A stretch of DNA of 64,000 nt from Apophysomyces variabilis. Taxonomy: Eukaryota > Mucoromycota > Mucoromycetes > Mucorales > Mucoraceae. The position numbers and the translations under genes are program-made. The stretch lies in NCBI GenBank assembly GCA_002749535.1, contig MZZL01000409.1, positions 3,116,160-3,180,159 on the forward strand, in the 5' to 3' direction. Below, in pieces: positions 48,813 through 61,335 of the stretch; positions within the stretch are counted from its first letter, which is position 1, and the number at the start of each line of letters is the position of its first letter. The notes under the pieces are model-generated. The model was not told where the DNA came from and made no database searches. It was given only the letters and a program-made list of their open reading frames with translations.

Positions 48813-50621
48813 TTATGCTTTAATGTCTTTTCTGATATCTGCAATAGTTTTTTCAGTGAATTCTTTCCATTTTTCGACCAACAACGGCAAGTCCTGACCA
48901 TATCCATATTCGTAATCTTCGACAGTTTCCAGGTCTTTTATATCTAGAAGCTCAACCTGGTGGTTTAGCCAGGTAATTAGACCAAGAACGCGAATCCTCT
49001 CATTTTCAATTGTCAACTCAGTTGGATCACAGGGTGAAATCCTTTGTGCGGTGAAATTCTTCATTTTGGATTCAGCAGGGAGGCGTGCAAAACCTTTCCA
49101 CACTCGAGCAACAGCAATTGCTTGGTAATCGAAAAAACGTGTAAAGGTTACGTGACTCGGAAATCCCACGAATGCCAACGTGGGGTCGCTAATATGAAAG
49201 ATATCACGGTAAGTATTTATCGGACGTTTTCTGTCCATTATCACTGCATTGGCTGGCGTTATAGTTTGTTCCATTTGGTCACTACTGGCTCGTAAATCAC
49301 CAAGAAATTCCATGTTAGCCATGTATCCGGTGCAAAAAATGACTTGATCTATCTCGCTCAAAGTCGATCCATCCTCAAATGTAAGTGTCCCGTCAATCAC
49401 TCCTTGTTTGTTGGTAAAACTTTGAATGCAAGGCTTCAAGGTTACTTCATTTGGGATAGTAGAACGTATCAGGTTCAAAATCGCGCTTGGCAGCGTGAAT
49501 GGGTCTCGAAAAGACATGTATACATTAGCCGCAATCCCATATAGATGTCTTGAAAGGTCAATGGCAGAGATGAAACCTCCAATGAGAAGGACCTTCTAAA
49601 TAAAGGAAAATTTTCTCAAGCTCACAATTTTACCAACAAATGCAGTGTACCTTTCCCCTGAAGTCTTTGGCACTCCGAAATTGCTTTGAGTGGGATATCT
49701 TTTCTGGATATAGAGCATTATATTCTTTTAAGCCATCAAAGTTAGGAACGTAGCAATCTTGGTGTGGACCCGATGCAACAACGACGGCGTCAAATGATTC
49801 TTTCCACTGTTTGATACGTAGCTTCTGCGCAGACCGCTGAACATTGATCAAAGTTAAACACCATCTGCCGTTCGAATCCTTGTTAATTCGCTTCACAGTA
49901 GTACTGAGCTGAATGTGTGAATATAGTCCAAACGTCGTTGCATAACTTTTGAGATACTCGCAAAATTGATCGTGTCGAACGAACAAAGGCGTACCATCTG
50001 GCCAAGGAAACGTTCCGAGTTGCATAAACTGCGTCGCGGTATTACAATACAAGTCATCATAGCAGGCAGATGGCGGATACGTTTGTAAAAGCCACTGTTC
50101 AACCTCTGGTGTCAGATTCACCTCTGTTTCTGATGGTTCGTCGCTGCTTATGATTGATATATATTCAGCAGCGGAGAATCTCTCACAAGGAATGCTAGGT
50201 TTATGACAAGGTGTCTTATTATGAACCCTGCGAGCGTATGTTATATGGCGTGTTTAATACTCTCCTAGTCTATGATGCCCTTTGACGTACCATAGTCCAC
50301 CAACTTCCGAATTTCTTTCGAAAGCCTTTACCTCCAACCCATAATCGCAAAGCGTTTTTGCCGTTACCAACTATAAATGCAAAAATCTGTTCTGAAACCA
50401 GGTACGCATATATAAGCCTAGATACCCACTCCGGATGGACCAGCTCCAATGACTGCGACACGCTGGATAATGTGAGGCATGACATAAGGAGCTTCAAAAG
50501 CTTCCTGAGATTCCTTTAGCGCTTCTTTAATAAGCTTCTCAGGTTGATTGCGCGCTTGTCCCAACGTTTCTTCCAGAAAGGAACCCTGTATGCATTCCAA
50601 GCTGTTTTTATAAATGCTCAT
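48813..50621 (-). CDS. Flavin-containing monooxygenase (FMO-like)
   Basis: FAD- and NADPH-dependent monooxygenase of the FMO/N-hydroxylating superfamily; substrate unknown. Exons (plus, 5' to 3' on minus): 50430-50621, 50291-50370, 49651-50227, 48813-49595 (543 aa). FAD motif VAVIGAGPSGLVTAKTL is rebuilt by splicing at a GTGGGT donor; then FERNSEVGGLWV. The NADPH-binding block reads VLLIGGFISAID, where the last Gly of GxGxxG is Ala. The carboxy FCTGY motif is present in VIFCTGYMANMEFLGD. The 40 residues before the FAD site are an added N-terminal segment without an obvious signal. Classic FMO identification motif is only loosely matched (EKISHSKQF), so relatives such as Baeyer-Villiger enzymes cannot be excluded. 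Confidence 0.88.
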
Positions 50622-52190
50622 TATCTCAAGGTCGAAAAACTGATACGTAGATTGCCGTAATCTGACCGTTTATTTATACGCCTCATGGAATCACGCGCCA
50701 TGCGTGCTGCGCATCTCGATGTGAAACCATACCGACTCGAGTCATAGTTACGCAAAGCAAAACCGGGACACCGTTATCGTGTTACTACTAGTCTATTCCA
50801 GCTTCAATATATATGTTGTTTGAAATCGGGTACATCTTTTCCGCCCAGGTTAGTTAACTAGTGATTATTTATCTAGAATTACTTCGCAACGCAACAAGGC
50901 AACCTTAAATCAGGAACCAAGCGTTGAAACGGATAAAAACTTGTGAAAGGCACAAAAGCACAGTTTTTTATTGTCATGGCCGTCGTTGAGTACGATACTA
51001 TTGAATGCGGAAAAGTTCGACATCTGTTCTGTGTTTAGCCTTGGAGACTTCTTTAAGAAGAGAGCGTCGTTTGCAAGTCGTGGTTTGGAAGGATGGATCT
51101 CATTGAAGACAGAAACGATTGTTGATTGAAAGGTGTTAAAGTGCGAATAAGAGAAACTCTCATGGCCGTAAGAAATTCAACTACATGGGGTGGATCTTAC
51201 GCTCCAGAATTAAGTGGAGGGACCTTTTCCCAAACCATTTCGCCCATTTTCTCCATCCATCATGTACATCATCACTGTATTGGTCTCGTCGATCTTTGTT
51301 ATGAAACCAGTATGCAAGTTATGTTAAAACTATCTATGTTTGCGTGTTCCTGATAATTTCCACGTCTTTAATGTAACACTTCGGTTGATTCAGAATTCAT
51401 CAACTCCGCAAACGTGGATTGTGTGAATCAATGTCGATCTTTGTCTGCCTTGAATTTATGCATGATACGTGGGATCAACCCACCATGGATGGGTGTAAAT
51501 GTAATCTCCTGCGAGACCATCTTGTCGAAACGCAACGATAGCTATTGCTTTCCTGTCTGATTGAAGGGACAAATGCTTTTTGAGCTTGGTTTTGGAACGT
51601 GTTGCAAATACATCGATCCTCATAGGTGCCATTGCTGAATTAGATTCTGAAAAAAACGTTGCGGGAGGCTCCGTTCGCAAACTGGTAACTGTTTCCTACT
51701 CAGCCTGTGTACGTTCTAGCATTAGAAGGGTTAAAACTAGCTCTGTTTTTCTGGGCATGCTTTTCTTGCTTCAATGAAAAACATGAACCATGAACACCTG
51801 TATTCTTAGTTGAATCTATCAAGTTACCCACCGTAACACATCGTATCAGTTCCTTTGGCCGTAACCGAAAAATTGCTTGTAATATGTAAGGCAAGATGGC
51901 GATTCCAAGGAAAAAGAAGTCATATCGTGCACTTCGGATGGATTATCCCCTATGATAACCTGTATATGGCGTGTGGTTAGATGCAAGAGAAAGGTTTATA
52001 CGATACCAGGTTTGCTACGCTAGGTCAAATCCTAGCAAGAGAAGATCTTCCTGAAGGTCAATGAACGTACAGTAGCCTGTGCGAGACAACAATGGAAAGT
52101 ACGATTGTGACTTCGCATGTCTTTTGGCTTATGGTTTCGCCTCGCAAATCATTTGTCTTTTCTCTCTTTCTTTCGTCCTTGACATTAACG
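50622..52190. other. 1.6 kb divergent intergenic region, FMO and Chk2-like kinase
   Basis: Several 60-75 codon frames (51126-51353, 51580-51777 on plus; 51456-51680 on minus), none with recognisable content. An ATG at 52092 is in frame with the kinase gene but gives an unlikely hydrophobic leader. Confidence 0.4.
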
Positions 52191-54584
<2,394 letters not shown>

Positions 54585-54949
54585 GAGGAGTCTTCTTTCA
54601 TTTTCCCTTTCATATTTTTATTTTCTTTTTGAAATATTCATCAGATGTAAATTTAAAACTAAATCGCTAAAAAGCAGGTTTCGGTCAGCTGTTGATATGT
54701 TTTGTTATGCTGCAGTTTATACTGATCATACATGTGATCGTATCGATCAATAACCAGCTCAAGACTTATTTCAATGGTCACTGCATAGGAATCAGCACCG
54801 TGAGTGAATTGAAATTATAGCCATGGCTCACAAAGGATAAACATTTGATTCCATTGCTGGAAAAAAAAAGAAAGGACAGAAGCAAAAAGAGATCTTGTAC
54901 GAAGGAATAAGAATTCGACAAAGACAGCCTATTGTTTTCTTTGCAGATT
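54585..54949. other. Convergent 3' intergenic region, Chk2-like kinase and Rheb
   Basis: 365 bases between convergent stop codons, AT-rich with an A-run near 54862. Presumably holds both 3' UTRs; nothing else is seen. Confidence 0.5.
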
Positions 54950-55814
54950 TTAAGATATCACGCATGGGTTTTTCTCTTCAGTGGGAGGGTTATTCGCTTT
55001 CTCGATCGAAGCAATCAAGAGATCAAATATTTTAGCTATGGAAGTGGTGAACATTCTCTTGAGCTTATCGGCAATAGAGGACTTACCAACGTTTTCGTTG
55101 TGTTTTGCGGAAGTTTCTACAGTAGGACATCCCCATTGTTGTGCTAATTCTTTGCCTTCCTCCTGCGATACTTGTCTGGGTAATAATAAGAACATTGGAT
55201 AGAGCAGAAGAGCTTTACCGTTGAATATTCAAGTCTGACTTGTTTCCCACGACTACACATGGCACATTTTCAAGGCCCGTAAAATCTAGAATCTTATCAC
55301 GAATGATCTTGATCATATCGAAACTTGAACGAGATGCAATGGAGTACACCAAAACATATCCGTGAACACTGGATGCATGGTGTGATGAGAGAATAGAGTA
55401 TTCATCCTATTTCGGCACGATAAATCTGCAGTTAACTTTCCCCTCTTCCTTCCTGCTGATTTCCTGTCTGCTCCGAACGGAAATAAACATGCACTTTACC
55501 TGACCAGCCGTATCCATAATTTCTACCACGTATTCTGGCACAATAAAAGAAACCGATGAACTTCACAATTACAATGCAAGTGTAGACTCATGTTCATACC
55601 ATGACCACGGTATTTGATGGTCTTTGTGAATGTGTTTTCGATGGTAGGGTAGTAACTATCCACGAAATGGTTTTCGCAGAATTGTATAACAAGCGATGAT
55701 TTGCCTATAAAATCCTTTTCTCTCAGTGGCCCACCCTATATTCAATGTGTACTTTTTACCAACAGCTCTTGAGCCGAGAACGGCGATTCTTCTGGCCTTG
55801 GTTTGGTTAGACAT
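54950..55814 (-). CDS. RHB1: Rheb-type small GTPase
   Basis: Ras-family GTPase; Rheb activates TORC1 in animals and fission yeast. Exons (plus, 5' to 3' on minus): 55760-55814, 55600-55704, 55500-55534, 55219-55406, 55087-55175, 54950-55035 (185 aa). G1 reads GSRAVGKSSL, with the Arg that marks Rheb in place of the Ras Gly. Effector loop YYPTIENTFTK is Rheb-like. G3 is DTAGQDEYSI, G4 VGNKSDL, G5 ETSAK. It ends in the CaaX box CVIS, so farnesylation is expected. All GTPase motifs are intact. Confidence 0.95.
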
Positions 55815-56333
55815 ACTGTATCGAAGTAAGAGAGCGCTTTCGTGTCGCTCTGCTTTTCAAGCTGAGTTGCCGTCACGTTTGCAACGGAAGCAATTTTGCG
55901 CTCCCAAAAAAGGGTAAGTTTACATTCAGGTAGAAATGTCATCCAAGGAGAATGATTTGTTAATGCACTGGACTTCTCACCACAAGTCAGCTACTTCGCT
56001 TTTGTACCTTGAATAGAAAGAGAAGATCCCCACACAACTCAACTACAGTTACAGAACAATGTGAGAACAACCTATGCAATACGGAGGGTTCTAACCACAA
56101 GACTGACTGTGCCAACTTACGGAACAACAAACAAAATTATTTGGCTATACATCTTCCAGTTTTCTCTTTTCAGAAAAACATAAAAAGCAACCGGGAAGCC
56201 GATAAAAATTTTGTATTTTTCAAACGTCAAAAGTGGTTACGAGAGATAAGATCCATAAAGCTGCTCAGAAAAAAATAGTATGTATACATATATATTCTTA
56301 TAAGTTATTAGGCTAAGGCAATAGTAAGTTGGG
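55815..56333. other. Intergenic, upstream of Rheb and downstream of GH20 copy A
   Basis: 519 bases. An 89-codon Lys/Asn-rich frame on plus (56009-56278) looks like chance. No feature is supported. Confidence 0.4.
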
Positions 56334-58255
56334 TTACTGGAAATTGCTAGCAGTGCTATTGCTGGGATCATTGAGATTGCATTGTTCAGGATGCTTTAGA
56401 CACCATTGTGGCTGAACAGGTTCGGCAGCAATGCCACGTGCGTTCAGTCGATAGACCCAGTCATTAAAACGAGGTTGGACTTCACGGAGAGTGCGCCGTT
56501 TGTGATCCTTGTCGTAGCTGCCAGACCAGTAAAGTTCTGCTGCTGCTGCAGAACGTGGCCAAAGTCGGCCATCAAGCACATAATGGTTGGATTGCTCTGA
56601 CCAGAGCGCAACCTCACCACCCAGAATTTTTCCCGGTTGATCCTTGGTAATACCATACGTCATGTCAAAGCTATAGATCCTTTGCCATGTCTACGGCGGA
56701 GTGGATAAGTAAAGTTATGATCTTTGTTTTGGCTTCTCTCGGTAGCCCATTTTTCCTATCTCACCTTGAAAGGTGCACACCAAGAACCTCCAATGCCACC
56801 GTAGTTAAATGTATCAGCTGCGGTTTCTTGTTGAGTCGGACTGATATAACGAGGGTCATTACCCACCCAGCCTAGACAGTGACTTTCAGAACACATATGT
56901 TTTCCTTTTCGAGTTGCTGAAGCTTAGATATTACCTCCGTGGCCACAGTCCAAGTAGAAATAATCATTGTTAGACACAATGACGTCGTAACCAAGCGAGG
57001 TATAATTTTTAGGAGGCGCCAACCATGTCTGGATCACTGTTTTTTTGGGATAGGACCCACCATCTTTTACTGGGTCTTCCCATAGAATAGGACGTTTCTT
57101 CGTATCATGGATCACATAATCAAGTAATTTGTTTTCCCATTCAAACCACACTTGATGCATTGTCATATTCTTAGACTTGGCGTATTCGACAATCTTGGCA
57201 TCTCTTTCCCAACACTTGGTGTTGATCTCGTCACCGCCGCTATGATACAGAGTATCTGGGAAAGTTTCCGTCCCTTCTTTCACAATGTTCTTAATGATCT
57301 TCCAGGCCTCTTCATTGATAGGGTTGATCTGACCGGCTGGTGGTTCTGCAGCATAGTCTGCCCAGAATTGATCGGTACATGTCAACGCATTTGGATGCGA
57401 TTCTGCAATGGATGCAGTATGTGCCTATATAAGGAAAATGATCAGATTGTATTGCCTAAGAAGAGGGAGCATGTGGGAAAGGCCGAATGAAGTCGCACTT
57501 ACCGGCATGTCTAGTTCCAGGATAACTCTCACACCGCGAGCCTCGGCATAGCGAATAATCTCACGCACATCGTGGGGACGATAAACTTCTTTGGAAGAAT
57601 AAGCACCCTTTTCGGATAACTCGGGGTGGCTCTTAAAGTACAATGGCCAAGATTGGGAGTCGGTAACATGCCAATGGAAAACATTCATCTTGTTAAATGC
57701 CATTGCATCGATGGTTCGCAGGATATCTTGGACTGGATAAAAGTTTCGTGCGGTATCAAGCATAATACCACGGTGACCATAGGAAGGCTTGTCTTGGATG
57801 TGGGCAGTGTGAGCTACCAGACATTTGTGGTCTGCCTGGATCAACTGCGAAAAGGTTTCCAGACCTCTCAATGCGCCCACCCATGTCTTGGCTTTCAAGG
57901 TTGCCTTGCCACCCTTTGCAGGAACATCAAGTGTATAGGATTCATCTATACCTATATCCAACTTGGCGTGATTGTTGTCAACGGAGATGTCCAAGCGGTC
58001 TAATTTCTTGGCTTTAGACAGTTTAACATTCTTTGTCACTTGTACAGGGGTCCATTTTTCCTTATGGATGAGCTTGAGATAGCGTCTGGCGGCCTGTTGT
58101 ACATGAGCATTCTCGGCACCGGTGATCTTGAAGTCTTTAGCCAGGGCAGCAGCGTGATTGGTCCATTCCACTGACCAAGGGATGGGGAAGAGCAAGGTCT
58201 TGGCTTCAACAACAGCAAGAAGTAAAGTTGCTGCGGTAGCCACAGAGAATTTCAT
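56334..58255 (-). CDS. Beta-N-acetylhexosaminidase, GH20 (copy A)
   Basis: Secreted exo-hydrolase that removes terminal GlcNAc/GalNAc, typically from chitin oligomers. Exons (plus, 5' to 3' on minus): 57503-58255, 56935-57424, 56765-56871, 56334-56690 (568 aa). Signal peptide MKFSVATAATLLLAVVEA, then FPIPWSVEW. The N-terminal GH20b-like domain leads to GALRGLETFSQLI. Catalytic barrel: SYGHRGIMLDTARNF, NVFHWHVTDSQSWP, ILELDMPAHTASI, and catalytic Asp-Glu in YHSGGDEINTKCW. Later blocks: VIQTWLAP, YLDCGHGGWVG and GGEVALWSEQ. It shares a 318-base divergent promoter with copy B. Confidence 0.95.
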
Positions 58256-58573
58256 GGTAAAGAGAGCTGTGTGTATATACCTCTGTGTGAGAGAGAAAAT
58301 TGGAATAACGAAATCAGGGTCGTTTTATACTGAGGTCCGTCATTTCGTAAGCGACGAACCCGGACCCTGGTTACTTTTTTTATTCGTTGAGGCTGTGGAC
58401 TTTTCTGTGCTTGTGTTGCCATGACTCTGTGTGTGGGGATCGGAATATCAAAGGGATGGGTCAAATGATCCCGAAAAATGGAAGGCACTTCCTAAAGAAT
58501 GAAATATCTTTTTTCTCTTCCCCTATTTCGTGTCACCCGTATCTTTCTTTTCCACCTCCCCTTCTTTGCAATC
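58256..58573. promoter_or_regulatory. Divergent promoter region of the GH20 pair
   Basis: 318 bases between the two start codons, pyrimidine-rich on the copy B side. No named element is recognised. Co-expression of the pair is inferred from the spacing. Confidence 0.55.
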
Positions 58574-61157
58574 ATGAAGTGTGGTTATCTTAAAACTGTC
58601 CTTCTTCTTCCATCCGTGGCGCTTGCAACATTTCTTTGGCCAATTCCTCAGTCAATCGAACGAGGAGACGTGGACTTGAATTTGGCGGTTAGCCTAACAA
58701 CTCGCACTCGGTCAAATTCCTTTTTTCTTACTGATCGTTCCACCAGAATTCGTTTCACATCCGCGGTCCCAATATCCCTGAATTACAAGAAGCTATTCGA
58801 CGTTACACTGGCCTTATTACGGATGAAAGATGGGTACCGGTAAGAACCACTCCCTCAGTCTCTCAGTTCCGCAAACAGGAAGAATAACATGGCTGATCCA
58901 AATATTAAGGTTCATGTGCCGCTAACCAAATCGAGTCGGATTGCTGTGGCAGCTTCTTCCCTCGCAACCCTGACTATCGACATCTCCGATACCACGGCGG
59001 AGCTAGCATTTGGCGTGGATGAATCCTACAGATTAGATATCACCAAGGATGGCAAAGCCGCTCTGGAGGCCAAGACAGTGTGGGGAGCCTTACGCGGTCT
59101 AGAAACATTTTCACAGCTGATTCAGAGTCGCACTGATGAAACGGACGATGATGTAGAAGAAGAAGAAGAAGAATACACAGCCGAAGAGGAGGAAGATAAA
59201 ACACCTAGTTTCGAAGGACTTTTTATTCCGGATGTGCCTATTCATATTAAGGATGCGCCAGTCTATTCTCATAGAGGATTGATGCTAGGCAAGTTCATTT
59301 GATAATAAGGCGCTAAGACAATGCTCTAATCTTCCTATGGTAGACACATCAAGAAACTTCTTCTCTGTTGAAGCGATCATGCGTACATTGGATGCTATGG
59401 CGTACAATAAGTTGAACGTAAGTGCGCAGAAACGTTGGATGTTTCCTTTTTCCTTAAGGCGTCAAATTAGGTGTTCCATTGGCATATCACAGATTCACAC
59501 AGTTTCCCGATCGCACTGGATACCATGCCCCAGTTAGCGCAACGTGGTGCTTATAAATTGCACGGAAAGCGATTGGTGTACAGAAAAAAAGATGTGCAAC
59601 GCATTGTCAAATATGCCAGAGATCGGGGTATCCGAGTCATCCCTGAAATTGACATGGTAAAAACGGGTAATTGCCCTAGTAACGCGTTCCTGACATTTTA
59701 GTCCTAGCCCGCACACACAGGATCCTGGGCATTAGCTTATCCTGATATTATGTAAGTTCTTCTTATTTCTACTATATCGCGTAACAGTTTCCTTCAACGC
59801 CCATCAATAACATCTTTGCTTATCTTCCGAATTTAGTACGTGCGCAGGCAAACATTTTCTTGGTCGTAGCGGTCGCTGGGAGGACCATTTGGCGGTCGAG
59901 CCAGGCACCGGTCAGCTCAATCCCGTCAAAGACAGGACATACTCTGCGATTCGTCAAGTCATCGAGGATGTGGCAGATCTTTTCCCCGATAGCTGGTTCC
60001 ATGGTGGTGGTGATGAGCCAGTCCACCGTTGCTGGGAACAGGATCATGAAGTGCGAGAATACATGGCACAAAATAATGCTACCGGAAACGACTTGTTGAA
60101 AATGTTTCTTTCCAAAGAATTGAATTATATCCAAGATGCCAAAAAGAAGGCTGTGTTATGGGAAGGTGAGATGCAGTTAAAAAAGTTATGAATTTTAGGC
60201 CCTTAATTATTGGATTCATCTAGATTCTGTCACAAATGTTCATTTGCCGATCCCTAAGGACGTGGTACTTCAAGTTTGGACAAATCCCACCCAATGGGCA
60301 GTTAAGAAGGGTTATCAGATAATTGCATCCAACGCGAACTTTTGGTATCTCGATTGTGGTCATGGAGGATGGTCGTAAGTTGTCTCGACTACGGTCAAAG
60401 ATGGGTTGGACTAAATTAGGTTTTCACTGTGATTTAGTGGCAATGATTTATCGTATGATGAACAGGTCAAGCCTCTCCCACCAGCCAAAGTCTCTGACCT
60501 GCTCGAGAAGTACAGCTTGTCAGATAATTATAATCCCTCGAACTGGGGCGGTCCAGGAGGTGATTGGTGCAGGTAAATGGTTACTATACACCTATCAGAG
60601 AGGAATACCCGCTTAATTAACGTTTCATTTCGTTAGTCCCTTCAAATCCTGGCAACGCGTATATAGCTATGATTTGACATTCAATCTGACTGCAGATGAA
60701 GCAAAAAACGTGCTAGGAGGTGAGGTTGCGTTGTGGAGTGAACAAGTAGACGAAACGTCCTTGGACACGAGACTCTGGCCAAGATCTTCTGCTGCTGCCG
60801 AAATCCTTTGGTCAGGGCGCTATGCTCAAGACGGCAAAAAGCGAAACATAGGTGATGCTATGCCACGCATGTTTGACTGGAGATATCGCTTATTACGCAG
60901 AGGAATAAGCGCTGAAGCCCTACAACCACTGTGGTGGTAAGCGGGATAACTTGAAATGAAACAGATAGTAAATAGCTTAAATCCTGTGATTTTATTTTTA
61001 GTGGCCAAAACCCTCATATGTGCGATGCCGGCAAGACCGAAGAGTAAGTAAAGCCTATCAATGATCTGACCGTACTCATCATGTTTGAAATAGTCCAGAA
61101 ACTACCGAAGCTGAAACAAGTGAACCTCTTGCAAAGATATCCATTACGATACATTAA
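58574..61157 (+). CDS. Beta-N-acetylhexosaminidase, GH20 (copy B, intron-rich, acidic insertion)
   Basis: Paralogue of copy A. Twelve exons: 58574-58687, 58747-58839, 58883-59288, 59344-59417, 59471-59656, 59708-59751, 59837-60165, 60224-60374, 60438-60572, 60637-60936, 61002-61043, 61094-61157 (645 aa). Signal peptide LKTVLLLPSVALATF; then FLWPIPQSIERG as in copy A. Core motifs: TVWGALRGLETFSQLIQ, YSHRGLMLDTSRNFF, NVFHWHITDSHSFP, VIPEIDMPAHTGSW, FHGGGDEPVHRCW (catalytic Asp-Glu kept) and GGEVALWSEQ. An acidic insertion (DDDVEEEEEEYTAEEEED) sits between the N-domain and the barrel. Intron 3 is GC-AG (donor GCAAGT). The protein is about 75 residues longer than copy A. Confidence 0.93.
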
Positions 61158-61335
61158 GTAAAGTTAAGATGTACTGCCTTTTCTTTATTTAGCTATTATA
61201 CCAGCGAACAACAAAATAAATGAGCAAATCAAGGCGATGATTTAAACGATATTAGAAACTGATAAGGAAATGAGACAGGAAAGGCGGATAGGATGCTGAA
61301 GATTTGATGCATTAGATGTTGTTATATACGGGGTT

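Noticed and set aside
49044..49544. Plus-strand frames across the FMO gene
   Set aside because: They are antisense shadows of the FMO coding exon.
51126..51777. Open frames on both strands between FMO and the kinase
   Set aside because: No domain, no consistent splicing pattern and overlapping frames on both strands; treated as spacer.
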